DNA of 64,000 bases from CCY15215 sp039194995 (GTDB taxonomy: Bacteria > Cyanobacteriota > Cyanobacteriia > Cyanobacteriales > Spirulinaceae): contig JBCCVR010000007.1 in NCBI GenBank assembly GCA_039194995.1, positions 1-64,000 of the forward strand, given 5' to 3'. Positions 8,357-17,741 of this stretch are shown here, in pieces. A program made the translations under genes and the position numbers. The notes below the pieces were generated by a model. That model was not told where the DNA came from, did no database searches, and saw only the letters and a program-made list of their open reading frames with translations. Position 1 is the first letter of the stretch; every line of letters starts with the position of its first letter.

Positions 8357-8852
8357 TGTATTTTGGGGATTTTTCTGGCGATCGCCCGCCAGACTGACTA
8401 GCTTATTATGAATATTTTTTTGTACTAGCCAGTCCTCACGATCGCCATAAGCCGATTTTAGCGATCGCCTATTTTGCCATTCGCAACAATACGACGACGC
8501 TATTACTCACTTGTCTTGTATCTCGTCCTTGTTTGCTTTTTACCCGAGGTCAATGTTGGTTATGGCGGTGTCGCCACCGACACAGAACCTCCCCCCCCGA
8601 TCGCGAGATGTGCGATCGCTTTCAATCTTTCGGCCTTAGCTGTTAGAGCCAGCAATAAGATCTCGCCAAACCAGCAATAACGATCGCCTTGAGCCAGAAT
8701 TAACTGCAACTAGAAAGTAAAGAAAACGGTCGTTTTCCCTACTATCGGACTTAGACTCCAAAATGGGCAGAAATAGGAGGTTTCAGCGTTAAATAACTCG
8801 GTTAAATTATCTGAGTAAAGAAACTCTTTTCATCGAGAAGCGCGATCGCTTT
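8357..8852. other. gap without a supported gene
   Basis: About 500 nt rich in GCGATCGC sites. A 68-codon TTG-started frame at 8474-8680 has a hydrophobic start but no ribosome site and an unprotein-like proline run. I see no convincing gene, RNA or terminator. Confidence 0.5.
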
Positions 8853-11633
8853 TTATTGCCAATCTCCTTGGGTGGTAAACGCCGCCCATTTGTAAGGCAA
8901 TTCCCCCGATCGCCACATTTGCAATTGTGCGGCTCTTAGCGATCGCGATGGACTCATTTCCCGATCGAGCAGATTCTTGTAAAATTCGCTCATCAACGTT
9001 GCCGTCGCAATATCGCTCACATTCCACAAACTCACCGTCACTCGCCGCGCCCCTGCATACATGAATCCCCGAGTCAACCCGATAACACCTTCGCCGTCGA
9101 TCTCTTCACCGATCCCCGTTTGACAGGCGCTCAAGACGACGAGATCGGCATTGAGTTGGAGATTGTAGATATCCTGCAAGCGCAAAAAGCCATCTTGTTC
9201 TCGTCCCGCTTCATCGTAAAGGGAGAGCGCCAGTCCGGAGAGTTGGGGATTGTCTTGAATGCAACCATGAGTGGATAGGTGCAATATTTGGTATCGGGCG
9301 AGATTTTCGCTGGTAGCGGCGGCGCGATCGGCAGCAAAACCCATCGCGAGGAATCCTTGATTATCGGGGACGAGAGCGAGGATGTTTTCGGCTTCGGTGC
9401 GGGTGTAGGGCAGGCGATCGAAACTATTGCAACCATCGCGAAACAAGTCGAGGAGCGGATTAACCGAAGTGGTTTCGATCCCTCCAGAAAGACGGGCATC
9501 GCGTCTGGAGAAGACAGGATCGGCAAAAACAGCAATTTTCTTTTCAGCAGGGGGACGATTTTGCATTTGTTGGCGTTGAATCGCAAGACTGGAAGCCGAA
9601 GAGAGGTTAACAATTTCATGGTTTGCCAGTAGGGGTGTAATGCTTGTGCCCTCTCCCGACGCTCCCGATGCTCCCGATGCTCCCGACGCTCCCCCCGCCC
9701 AAGGCAACGCCCCAAAAGGAAGGCGATGCAACTTTCCATCCGCCACGATCGCCAATCTCTGACCTTTTAACTTATCGGCGATGGGACTCAGAAGCATTTG
9801 CGCGAGGTCTTTCCCTTCGGTGAGGGGATTGCGATCCTCCGCTTGCAGGGCGATCGCATATTTCTCGGCCGCTGTTTCAATCTCTTGACGGGACGGGAGT
9901 TCGTAAGTGGCAAACTCATCTTTCCCCACAACAAAGAGATGGCTGCGTTCCGGGCCAAGGGCATATTCGAGCAGGAGGGTATCTTCATCGAGAACCCGCT
10001 CCTGAATCTCTTCTAGGGTCAAAGGTTGGGGATACTTTAAATCTGCATAGGCGGGATGGTTTCGACGAATGCGGGTTTCGAGATCCGATAGCGATCGCAA
10101 GAGTTGTTCTTTCTCTTCCGCGAGGCTCTCCAAGGTTGCGTTCTCATAACTGCCCCGCACCAATTCCAAGCGGCGCTGTTCTGCGGCACTGAATTCCTGT
10201 ATTAAGCGTTCTTCTTCGGCGAGGAGGGCGGGGGCGACATTTTGACGGATATCGAGATTGGCTTCGGTGAGGAGTTCTGTGAAAGTGCGGGCGCGATTCT
10301 TCTCGCTGGCGTGAAAGGCTTGCTTATCGTAGCCGCGATCCGGGTTTTCGCCATGCAGTTGCATGAGAATGTCGATGTAGAGTCGGTAGTGTTCGGAGAT
10401 CGTGGCAAAAAAGGACTGACGGAGATCGGGGTTTTCAATGTTCGAACGAATGGACTCAGCGATCGCGATTGCGGTTTCAATGTCTTTCAACGCTTCTCTC
10501 AATTTGCCCTGCTGTTGTTTGGCTAAAGCCAGATTAAAGTAAAGAAACCCTTCCCAAACCCGATCGCCGATTTCCCGCAAAACGACTAAAGCGCGTTCGT
10601 AGGCAGCGATCGCCCCCTCATGGTTTCCTTGAGAATCGAACAGAATGCCCAAATTACCGAGGGAAGATCCTTCCCCCCATCGATTCCCCATTTCCTGCGA
10701 GATGGCTAAAGATTGACTATAATAATCCCTCGCTTGTCTAAATTGACCCAACAATTTAGAAACAATCCCCAAATTATTGAGGGTTTTTCCTTCCCCTTCG
10801 CGATTGTCGATCGCCCGCGCGATCGCCAGAGCGCTTTCGTAGTAACCGAGAGCGCGTTCGTATTCTTCCAAACTCTGATAAACCGCACCCAAATTATTGA
10901 AAATTGCTCCCTCCTCAGCACGGTTGCCAATTTCTCGAGCGATAGTTAGAGCGCGTTCGTAGTAATTAATAGCGCGATCGGTTTCTCCTAAAAGAGAGTA
11001 AACCACCCCGGCATTTTTTAAAGAAGCACTTTCCCCGGGGCGATCGCCAATCGCTTGAAAAATAGTTAACGAACCCTCCAAAGCAGCCAAGGCTTGGGAG
11101 TATTGTCCCAAGGATTGATAAAGATTGCCCAAATTATTGAGGGTCTTTCCTTCACCATCGCGATCGCCAATTTCGCGAAAAATGACCAAAGATTGTTCTT
11201 GAACATCGATCGCCCTTGCATGATCTCCCGTCAATTTGTAGAGATTGCCTAAATTGCCTAGAGTCCGACCTTCTCCGGCGCGATCGCCCAGTTCCCGAAA
11301 GATAACCAAAGATTGTTGATACAAATCGATCGCCCGACCATATTCTCGCAAACCCTTGTAAATCACCCCCAAATTATTGAGGACTTTGCCCTCGCCATCG
11401 CGATCGCCAATGGCGCGATAAATTTCTAATGCCCCCTCCCAAGAGCGAGCGGCTTCACGGAATTGGCGGGATCTAAAGTGCTGAATGCCTTGCTCTAATA
11501 ACCGATCGGCTTCTCCCGTGCGCTCCTCTCGACTTTGGGCGAGAATGGGGAAAAACGGTCTTTCGATGGCGATCGCTGCGGGCGAGAGGCAGCAAATTGA
11601 GGCGATTGCACCTGCTAAGCTCCACTTATTCAT
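8853..11633 (-). CDS. secreted TPR-CHAT (caspase-like) protein
   Basis: 926 residues from the ATG at 11633, which is preceded by AGGAGA. An upstream in-frame ATG would only add a basic leader. Order: signal peptide (about 1-22, SLAGAIASICCLSPAAIA); about nine 40-residue tetratricopeptide repeats of the kinesin-light-chain type (about 35-400, with the recurring GDR..EG..LNNLG); a helical region; a (GAS)n low-complexity patch (about 670); then a C-terminal CHAT domain. The catalytic dyad is present: His in HLSTHG (about 789) and Cys in VLSACQTG (about 837). CHAT domains are caspase-like cysteine peptidases. The signal peptide implies action outside the cytoplasm. Substrate unknown. Confidence 0.9.
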   Translation of the reverse strand: MNKWSLAGAIASICCLSPAAIAIERPFFPILAQSREERTGEADRLLEQGIQHFRSRQFREAARSWEGALEIYRAIGDRDGEGKVLNNLGVIYKGLREYGRAIDLYQQSLVIFRELGDRAGEGRTLGNLGNLYKLTGDHARAIDVQEQSLVIFREIGDRDGEGKTLNNLGNLYQSLGQYSQALAALEGSLTIFQAIGDRPGESASLKNAGVVYSLLGETDRAINYYERALTIAREIGNRAEEGAIFNNLGAVYQSLEEYERALGYYESALAIARAIDNREGEGKTLNNLGIVSKLLGQFRQARDYYSQSLAISQEMGNRWGEGSSLGNLGILFDSQGNHEGAIAAYERALVVLREIGDRVWEGFLYFNLALAKQQQGKLREALKDIETAIAIAESIRSNIENPDLRQSFFATISEHYRLYIDILMQLHGENPDRGYDKQAFHASEKNRARTFTELLTEANLDIRQNVAPALLAEEERLIQEFSAAEQRRLELVRGSYENATLESLAEEKEQLLRSLSDLETRIRRNHPAYADLKYPQPLTLEEIQERVLDEDTLLLEYALGPERSHLFVVGKDEFATYELPSRQEIETAAEKYAIALQAEDRNPLTEGKDLAQMLLSPIADKLKGQRLAIVADGKLHRLPFGALPWAGGASGASGASGASGEGTSITPLLANHEIVNLSSASSLAIQRQQMQNRPPAEKKIAVFADPVFSRRDARLSGGIETTSVNPLLDLFRDGCNSFDRLPYTRTEAENILALVPDNQGFLAMGFAADRAAATSENLARYQILHLSTHGCIQDNPQLSGLALSLYDEAGREQDGFLRLQDIYNLQLNADLVVLSACQTGIGEEIDGEGVIGLTRGFMYAGARRVTVSLWNVSDIATATLMSEFYKNLLDREMSPSRSLRAAQLQMWRSGELPYKWAAFTTQGDWQ

Positions 11634-11679
11634 TCTCGCTCTCCTTTTTTTTGAATTTTGGTCATTTCCACCCATCCCG

Positions 11680-12048
11680 TCAATTCAGCGAAACACCTAC
11701 ATCCGACCAGACGGCAAATTCATTCCCGCTCGGTTCGCAAAAGTGAAAACGCCGCCCCCCCGGGAAGGAAAAAATCGGCTTGACGATCACCCCTCCTGCT
11801 GCTTCGATTTTAGCTTGAGTGGCTTCGAGATCGCGACTGTAGAAAACAATCAATGCCCCGCCATTCGCCGTTGATGAGGCTAAATCAGACTGAAAGAAAC
11901 CCCCATTGAGTCCAGGAGCGGAAAAAGCCGTATATTCCCGGCCGAAGTCTTCAAAAGACCATCCAAAGACTCGGGCAAAGAATGCTTTCGTCTCGGGCAT
12001 ATCCTTCGCTGGAAATTCAACATAATCGATCTTTTCACTTTCTGTCAT
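11680..12048 (-). CDS. VOC family (glyoxalase-like) protein
   Basis: 122 residues from ATG 12048 (MTESEKIDYVEFPAKDM). A frame-extended start at 12102 would add 18 residues that do not look like the family. It has the VOC beta-alpha-beta-beta-beta pattern, with FFARVFGWSFEDFG after the first strand and a second module ending GGRRFHFCEPSGNEFAVWSD. The last Glu (CEPSGNE) is the usual metal position. The family covers glyoxalase I, dioxygenases and resistance proteins; the substrate is not predictable. It follows the ion channel gene by 50 nt on the same strand. Confidence 0.85.
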   Translation of the reverse strand: MTESEKIDYVEFPAKDMPETKAFFARVFGWSFEDFGREYTAFSAPGLNGGFFQSDLASSTANGGALIVFYSRDLEATQAKIEAAGGVIVKPIFSFPGGRRFHFCEPSGNEFAVWSDVGVSLN

Positions 12049-12098
12049 GATGCAATTGTGAATTTGTACTATTTTACATCCGCTATCGTGTCTTTGTC

Positions 12099-13049
12099 TC
12101 AAGTTCGTTCGATCGATTGTTTCATTTCTTCGAGACTTTCGTGAATTTGTTTGAGTTGTTCTTGCAGTTCGTTTTGTTGCTGTATTTGTTCGAGGCTCGC
12201 TTGAATCGAATTTAATTGTTCTTGTTGAGCGTGTAATTGTCTTTCCATTTGTCGGGTGTCTCTGCGTCGATCTAAAAACATCTGTCGTTCGACTCGTTCG
12301 TGCGATCGGTGGGTTTCTTCAATACTATTGGTCATCACTCCGATCAAAAGATTGATGACGATGAATGCACCAATTAAAATAAAACTGCTAAAGAAAGCAG
12401 CACTTAGTAAAGGCGAGGCTTCGGGGGCAACACACAGGGCTTCTCGTCCGTCGTATCCATAGCGATCGCATCCATACATTTGGGTATACATCAGATCCGG
12501 CCAGCCTTCGAGGGTGACGGCGCGAAACATGGAGAGCATCGATAATCCTAAAGTTTTGAAGTGAAAAGGATCGTTTGCTCCAAACATGAATGTTCCGGCA
12601 ACGCCGTAAATATAGAATAGAAGACAGAGTAATAAAACAACGTATCCCGTCGCGGGTAAACTTCTCAATAAGGCTTCTACCAGAATTTGCAGTTGTGGAA
12701 AAGAACGGACTAATTTCATGACTCGAAGCAGTCGCACCATCCTCAAAATCATGATGTATTGACCGTTTGTGAGCACGATACAGCCAATCAGAATCAAAAA
12801 ATCAAAAATATTCCAAGCATCGTAAAAATAGCGCCAAGGTCGATTTTTCTCAGCCAGCACTTTGAGAATAAACTCAACCAGAAAGACACCAATAATCATT
12901 CCCTCTAAAACAGTAAATAGATGATGATATCGTTCGACAAGTGCAAAATTAGTCTGCAAGCCAATCAGAATACCCGCTAAAATAATAATCGCGACAATCG
13001 AGATTTTAAAGAGTCGAGATTCTACAAATCTCGCGATCGCATCCCACAT
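12099..13049 (-). CDS. single-domain voltage-gated cation channel (BacNav/Cav type)
   Basis: 316 residues with six membrane helices. S4 carries R103, R106, R109, K112 and R115 at three-residue spacing. The pore loop has TLEGWPD (179-185), where NaChBac has TLESWAS. It is followed by an unusual insert with two cysteines (C194, C206) before S6 (about 213-238). The C-terminus (about 245-316) is a long coiled coil that should tetramerise the channel. Glycine at filter position 4 and Asp at position 7 recall the calcium-selective prokaryotic channel CavMr as I remember it, so Ca2+ permeation is plausible. Role in the cell is unknown. Confidence 0.9.
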   Translation of the reverse strand: MWDAIARFVESRLFKISIVAIIILAGILIGLQTNFALVERYHHLFTVLEGMIIGVFLVEFILKVLAEKNRPWRYFYDAWNIFDFLILIGCIVLTNGQYIMILRMVRLLRVMKLVRSFPQLQILVEALLRSLPATGYVVLLLCLLFYIYGVAGTFMFGANDPFHFKTLGLSMLSMFRAVTLEGWPDLMYTQMYGCDRYGYDGREALCVAPEASPLLSAAFFSSFILIGAFIVINLLIGVMTNSIEETHRSHERVERQMFLDRRRDTRQMERQLHAQQEQLNSIQASLEQIQQQNELQEQLKQIHESLEEMKQSIERT

Positions 13050-13133
13050 AATCTAACCCCAGATATGCCTATGAAAATTCAATTCTATTCTCCCCCATCG
13101 CGACCGCTCATCCTCTAAAAACCGATAACTGAT

Positions 13134-13161
13134 GTAGAGACAAGGCATGCCTTGTCTCTAC
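13134..13161. repeat. perfect 28-bp palindrome, interspersed cyanobacterial type
   Basis: Arm GTAGAGACAAGGCA and its exact reverse complement without a loop. 'GTAGAGAC..GTCTCTAC' palindromes are common dispersed elements in cyanobacterial genomes. It lies in the spacer between the convergently placed MscS gene end and the channel promoter side. Confidence 0.75.
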
Positions 13162-13239
13162 TAGATTTCAGGATTGGGTGAATATTGTTTGTCGTAACTG
13201 AATTGGGTATGAAATGTCAAGTTTCTCGGCTATGGTTTC

Positions 13240-14856
13240 TTAAGTGTAGAGATAAGCCTGTCGTAACTGCCAATTCAAGTCACGATTGACTTCGCTTTGA
13301 ATGCGATTTCCCCGCAAGCAATGCTCTAACTTGATATCGTCAACGAAGAACCTCACCTCTAGGTTTCTGCCCCCCAGATTGACGGAATCAACCCAAACTT
13401 TGGGATCTTGCCATTCATTGCGAGAACTCTTAAAGTCCTCTCGCAGCCAAGATCGCAGGGTTTCCACGGCATCATCGAGTCGGGTTTCTTCTCCCGTGGG
13501 ATCGTTGAGTTTGCTGAAGAGCTTATTGAGTCGGCTTTTCAGTAAAGTCAGTTTTTGCTCCCACTCTCGGGGTAAAACCTCTTTATCGTCCCGCATCAAA
13601 TCCGGATCTTGCAACCAAGCGTCGTACCAAGTGCGGACGAGGTCGATTAGTTTTTTATCTCCCGTCTCTCCCTGCATCTCTTCAAGTCGAGCTTGTCGAG
13701 TCCGTCGTCCTACTCGTTCGGCTTGAACTTCTAAGCCAACATTATCGCAAATTTCCAGAAAATCCCCCTGAATGGAGCGAATTTCGTCTACATCCAGTCC
13801 GCCTTGTTCGAGTAAGTCGATTTTTTTGGCGAGAAGTTCGAAAGATTTTTCGACTTTATCAAGTTGTATGTTGACGGCTTTTTCTGCAAGCAATCGTTTT
13901 TTCCCGACTTCTCGTTTTCGCTCGACGTTCATGGTCATTCCCGAACAACCGTAGAATTTGTCGATAAATTCGAGCTTGCGATCGATGTCCCCTAGGGTAT
14001 CGGGGTGAGAAAGAACGACGGATTCGATCAGAGCGATCGTTCTGGCGGGATCTACGTCTGCTTTAATGGGGATCTGGAGAGCGTAGTAATAGTTAAAGGT
14101 AGGACGGGTGACATTGGTAATTTGCTGCCCCTGTAACTGACCGTTGGGAATGTAAATATCGCAGTGGGTATCGATAATGTACATTTGCGTAACCCGCAAG
14201 CCGACCTTCTTAATAATGGCGCGAGAACCGTTCGGTAAAGCCACAACATCTCCAAAGCGGAAAGGCGTATCAATGAGCAACACCAAACCACTGGTAAAGT
14301 TGGCAAGAATATCTTGCAGGGCAAAACCCAAGATAAAGGAAATCCCGCCAATTGCGACCCACAATCCCGTGAGATCGACTCCCAAACTCTGTATCGTGAT
14401 TAAACCGCCCACCAAGTAGATAATAACGGGGAGCATGGTTTCGAGGATGGGCACGAGAACGTCATCCCACATGGCCTCGCTTTGTTCGGCAAACTTTTTC
14501 AGGGCGTAGGCAATCACTTCGGTAAAGAGTCGCGCAACCCAAAAGGTGACGGCAAGGGAAATCGCGGCGCTTAAAATATTTTGCACCCAAGCATAGGCTT
14601 TCAGGAACTCCAGTTGGGAGAGGGCAATTTTCAGGCTAATGGCGATCGCAACGATAACCGAAGGCAGTCGCGATACATTCAAGGACACCAACGGCAAATC
14701 GTTGCGCAGGCGACGAAACCACAAACGCAGAATGAAGAAGAAGAAAATATAGAGAACGAAGATAACTCCCGCAGCGATCGCCAAGTCTTGGAAGAGGGCG
14801 TTTAACTCTGCTGGCGTGACAAGGGCTGCTTTAGGGATGCTTAGGCGAAAAACCAT
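13240..14856 (-). CDS. mechanosensitive ion channel, MscS family
   Basis: 538 residues. Several N-terminal membrane helices (about 18-180) lead to the pore-lining helix and MscS core: GFALQDILANFTSGLVLLI, then PFRFGDVV, the beta-domain RAIIKKVGLRVTQM and IPNGQL. A long, charged, largely helical C-terminal region (about 290-538) is longer than in E. coli MscS and contains coiled-coil segments. The channel opens under membrane tension to release osmolytes. Monocistronic, divergent from clpS. Confidence 0.92.
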   Translation of the reverse strand: MVFRLSIPKAALVTPAELNALFQDLAIAAGVIFVLYIFFFFILRLWFRRLRNDLPLVSLNVSRLPSVIVAIAISLKIALSQLEFLKAYAWVQNILSAAISLAVTFWVARLFTEVIAYALKKFAEQSEAMWDDVLVPILETMLPVIIYLVGGLITIQSLGVDLTGLWVAIGGISFILGFALQDILANFTSGLVLLIDTPFRFGDVVALPNGSRAIIKKVGLRVTQMYIIDTHCDIYIPNGQLQGQQITNVTRPTFNYYYALQIPIKADVDPARTIALIESVVLSHPDTLGDIDRKLEFIDKFYGCSGMTMNVERKREVGKKRLLAEKAVNIQLDKVEKSFELLAKKIDLLEQGGLDVDEIRSIQGDFLEICDNVGLEVQAERVGRRTRQARLEEMQGETGDKKLIDLVRTWYDAWLQDPDLMRDDKEVLPREWEQKLTLLKSRLNKLFSKLNDPTGEETRLDDAVETLRSWLREDFKSSRNEWQDPKVWVDSVNLGGRNLEVRFFVDDIKLEHCLRGNRIQSEVNRDLNWQLRQAYLYT

Positions 14857-15014
14857 CTCGGGTACTGTTGTTGAGGACTACCAACGAATATTTTACAAAC
14901 GATTTGCGATCTGGCGAATCTTTTGTAAAAATATTGAGTAAAATAATGCAAAGTATTGCGATCGTTCTCAACATTTTCTTAACGTAAGGATTCCCATTAG
15001 GAGGTATAGCGCTC

Positions 15015-15314
15015 GTGTCTACAGACGTACTGGAGAAACCTGCAATTGGCCAAAAAACATCCACCGTTCGCAAGATTGCTCCGCGCTATCGCGTTTTACT
15101 GCATAACGACGACTTCAATTCAATGGAATATGTCGTCCAAACGTTGATGCAGACGGTGGGAGGTCTCACACAGCCCCAAGCAGTGAGCATTATGATGGAG
15201 GCTCATAATAATGGCGTTGCTTTAGTCATTACCTGTGCATTGGAACCGGCAGAATTCTATTGCGAAACGTTGAAAAATCACGGATTAAGCAGTACGATTG
15301 AACCGGATGAATAA
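15015..15314 (+). CDS. clpS: ATP-dependent Clp protease adaptor ClpS
   Basis: 99 residues. GTG start with AGGAGGT (14999-15005) at good distance. The core has RVLLHNDDFNSMEYVV, the conserved NDD motif, and the helix GLTQPQAVSIMMEAHNNG. ClpS binds the N-domain of ClpC/ClpA and delivers N-degron substrates. Short N-terminal extension and acidic C-terminus (IEPDE) are normal for cyanobacterial ClpS1. The neighbour 50 nt downstream is a CPBP protease, possibly co-transcribed. Confidence 0.95.
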   Translation: MSTDVLEKPAIGQKTSTVRKIAPRYRVLLHNDDFNSMEYVVQTLMQTVGGLTQPQAVSIMMEAHNNGVALVITCALEPAEFYCETLKNHGLSSTIEPDE

Positions 15315-15365
15315 AAATACTGTCCGTCTGGTTTTGTTTGCTCCAGTCTCGCGAGGATAACGGGA

Positions 15366-16208
15366 TTGAAATCAATTGTTCTTTTTGTTCGCGATCGCCC
15401 GGCATACCAACGGCTGGGTATTTTTGTTATTATCCTCGCGATGGTTTGGTTGCCGTTTTATCTTCCTTTACATTTTTTATTGGGGGATGATCCTAATCTG
15501 CGCTCGATCGCAACCCTCGCTATTCTCTACATCGAGTTCCTCTTCTTATTACATTGGTGGGGTCGAGAAATTTGGCAACTTCCCAATGTTTTCCAGCATT
15601 ATGGCTTAACCAACAGCCGGAAAAATGGCATAGAGTTACTCAAAGGTTTAGCGATCGGTTTGTGGATAACCCTGGGGCTATTTATACTCATGGTGGTTTT
15701 GAGATGGGCGACTTTTCAACCCCTCACAAACCCGGTTAGAATCATTTTAGAAGGGCTGTTAATGTCCGTTGCTGTGGGTTTTGCTGAGGAGTTATTATTT
15801 CGCGGCTGGTTCTTAGATGAATTAGAACGGGATTATTCTCCCTCAGTTTCGCTTTGGGTGAATGCAATTATTTTTGCGATCGCACATTTCATTAAACCCC
15901 TTTCGGAAATGATCCGTACTTTTCCTCAATTTCCGGGGTTGCTATTATTAGGAGCGATTTTGGCAAGCAGCAAGGGCAAATTTAACAATCGTTTGGGCAG
16001 CGCGATCGGCTTGCACGCGGGTTTGATTTGGGGATACTATATCATTAATGTGGGAAATTTGGTCGAATATAGCGATCGCGTTTCTCCTTGGATTACGGGG
16101 GTGGATCGCAATCCTTTGGCGGGATTGATGGGATTGTGTTTTTTAGGAATTCTCGCTTTTATTTTGCGAGTTATTCCCAACCCAGCCGGGAAAGAAAGCG
16201 AGATTTAA
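15366..16208 (+). CDS. CPBP family intramembrane metalloprotease
   Basis: 280 residues with about eight membrane helices. Motif 1 is EELLFRGWF (the EExxxR of CPBP/Abi proteases). Motif 2 is the helix NAIIFAIAHF with its His, and a third His lies in the last conserved helix (GLHAGLIWG). The start is TTG at 15366, since the next ATG would cut the first helix; GAGG lies 12 nt upstream. CPBP members include the CAAX protease Rce1 and bacterial self-immunity proteins. Substrate unknown. Confidence 0.87.
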   Translation: MKSIVLFVRDRPAYQRLGIFVIILAMVWLPFYLPLHFLLGDDPNLRSIATLAILYIEFLFLLHWWGREIWQLPNVFQHYGLTNSRKNGIELLKGLAIGLWITLGLFILMVVLRWATFQPLTNPVRIILEGLLMSVAVGFAEELLFRGWFLDELERDYSPSVSLWVNAIIFAIAHFIKPLSEMIRTFPQFPGLLLLGAILASSKGKFNNRLGSAIGLHAGLIWGYYIINVGNLVEYSDRVSPWITGVDRNPLAGLMGLCFLGILAFILRVIPNPAGKESEI

Positions 16209-16229
16209 AGCCTTTTGAGGAGAAAATTA

Positions 16230-16931
16230 ATGACAGCATCTGGACGAACTATTGCAATTGGTGATATTCACGGCTGTGCGATCGCCTTCGATTTATTGTT
16301 AGATGCGATCGCGCTGCAACCTGAAGATACAGTCATTACTTTAGGGGATTATATCGATCGCGGTAGTGATTCTAAAGGGGTTATCGATCGCTTAATTGCT
16401 TTACACAAAAAAGGTCAACTCATTCCCTTAAAAGGCAATCATGAAATAATGATGCTAGAAGCACGTCAATCTCAACACAAAGAATGGTATTGGCGACAAT
16501 TTGGTGGAGAAGAAACATTAAAATCTTACGCTCCTGCTGGCAAAATCATAACATTAGGAAATATTCCGAGAGAACACTGGCATTTTCTTAAAACAACTTG
16601 TCATTCTATCTGGGAAACTGAACATCACTTTTTTGTTCATGCAACTGTTGATTCAAATATTCCATTAAATTCTCAAGCTGAGCATAAACTCTTTTGGGAA
16701 AAATTAAAAGTTCGAGAATTTATGCCGCATCAATCTGGTAAAACTATGATATGCGGTCATACAAAACAACCAAGTGGAAAACCAATTAATTTCGGTCATG
16801 GAATTTGCATCGATACATGGGCATATGGTGCGGGTTGGCTGACGGGTTTTGATGTTAATAGCGGCAGAATATGGCAAACCACTCAAAGAGGAGATACTCG
16901 TCTTGGTTGGATTGATGATTTTCGAGTTTGA
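16230..16931 (+). CDS. metallophosphoesterase (Ser/Thr phosphatase-like), intact copy
   Basis: 233 residues of the calcineurin-like PPP family. ATG at 16230 follows GAGGA. Metal motifs are in order: GDIHG (about 11-15), GDYIDRG (about 44-50), GNHE (about 75-78) and CGHT near residue 173, with a final His in FGHGICIDT. All ligands are present, so it should hydrolyse phosphoesters, either protein phosphoserine/threonine or Ap4A. This is the first and only intact copy of a tandem array of three (period 718 nt between the second and third starts). Confidence 0.9.
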   Translation: MTASGRTIAIGDIHGCAIAFDLLLDAIALQPEDTVITLGDYIDRGSDSKGVIDRLIALHKKGQLIPLKGNHEIMMLEARQSQHKEWYWRQFGGEETLKSYAPAGKIITLGNIPREHWHFLKTTCHSIWETEHHFFVHATVDSNIPLNSQAEHKLFWEKLKVREFMPHQSGKTMICGHTKQPSGKPINFGHGICIDTWAYGAGWLTGFDVNSGRIWQTTQRGDTRLGWIDDFRV

Positions 16932-16951
16932 ACTTAGTCAAGAGGTCAAGA

Positions 16952-17649
16952 ATGAAAGTAGGAAGAACCATTGCGATCGGGGATATTCACGGCTGTGCGA
17001 TTGCTTTCGATTTATTGTTAGACTCGATTGCACTGCAACCTGAAGATACGGTCATTACTTTAGGGGATTATATCGATCGCGGTAATGATTCTAAAGGGGT
17101 TATCGATCGCTTAATTGCTTTACACAAAAAAGGTCAATTAATTCCTTTAAAAGGCAATCATGAAATTATGTTATTAGAAGCACGTCAATCCCAAGAAGAG
17201 GAACGACAGTGGCGAAAATATGGTGGTGAAATAACCTTAAAATCTTATGTTAGTGCGAAAAAAATGTAACATTAAACACGATTCCTATAGAACATTGGCA
17301 GTTTGTCGAGAAGACCTGCCGCAATTTTTGGGAAACAGAAACTCATTTTTTCGTTCATGCTAATGTCGATCCCAATATTCCTTTAGCGGAACAACCCGAA
17401 TATAAAATCTTTTGGGATAGAGTTGGTATTTGGGGATCTCCTCAGCATCAATCGGGTAAAATCATGGTGTGCGGTCATACTGCTCAAAGAAGTGGCGAAC
17501 CCTTCCATTTCGGTCATGGAGTTTGCATCGATACATATGCTTATGGAGGGGGTTGGCTGACGGGTTTTGATGTCAATAGCGGCAGGATTTGGCAAACTAA
17601 TCAAAGAGGAGATACTCGCCTTGGTTGGATTGATGATTTTCAAGTTTGA
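16952..17649 (+). pseudogene. second metallophosphoesterase copy, frameshifted
   Basis: Begins MKVGRTIAIGDIHGC and is closely similar to the upstream copy as far as codon 105, where it stops at 17267-17269. The rest of the enzyme, including VCGHT and GRIWQTNQRGD to the natural stop at 17649, continues in another frame. The break is at a run of seven A (17258-17264). One extra A would restore a complete reading frame of about 232 codons. This is either a true frameshift mutation, a sequencing error, or transcriptional slippage on the A-run. Confidence 0.85.
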
Positions 17650-17669
17650 ACTTAGTCAAGAGGTCAAGA

Positions 17670-17741
17670 ATGAAAGTAGGACGAACCATTGCGATCGGGG
17701 ATATTCACGGCTGTGCGATCGCCTTCGACTTATTGTTATAG
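17670..17741 (+). pseudogene. third metallophosphoesterase copy, truncated after 23 codons
   Basis: Starts exactly like copy two (MKVGRTIAIGDIHGC) with the same upstream 20-odd bases and the same spacing to the previous stop. It then ends in TAG at 17739 as homology is lost at TTATAGCAATCC. TATAGCAA is the end motif of a repeat family seen elsewhere in the window, so an insertion/deletion involving that element may have removed the remainder. Confidence 0.85.

Noticed and set aside
8474..8680. 68-codon plus-strand frame with a hydrophobic start
   Set aside because: TTG start, no ribosome site, proline run and no family resemblance.
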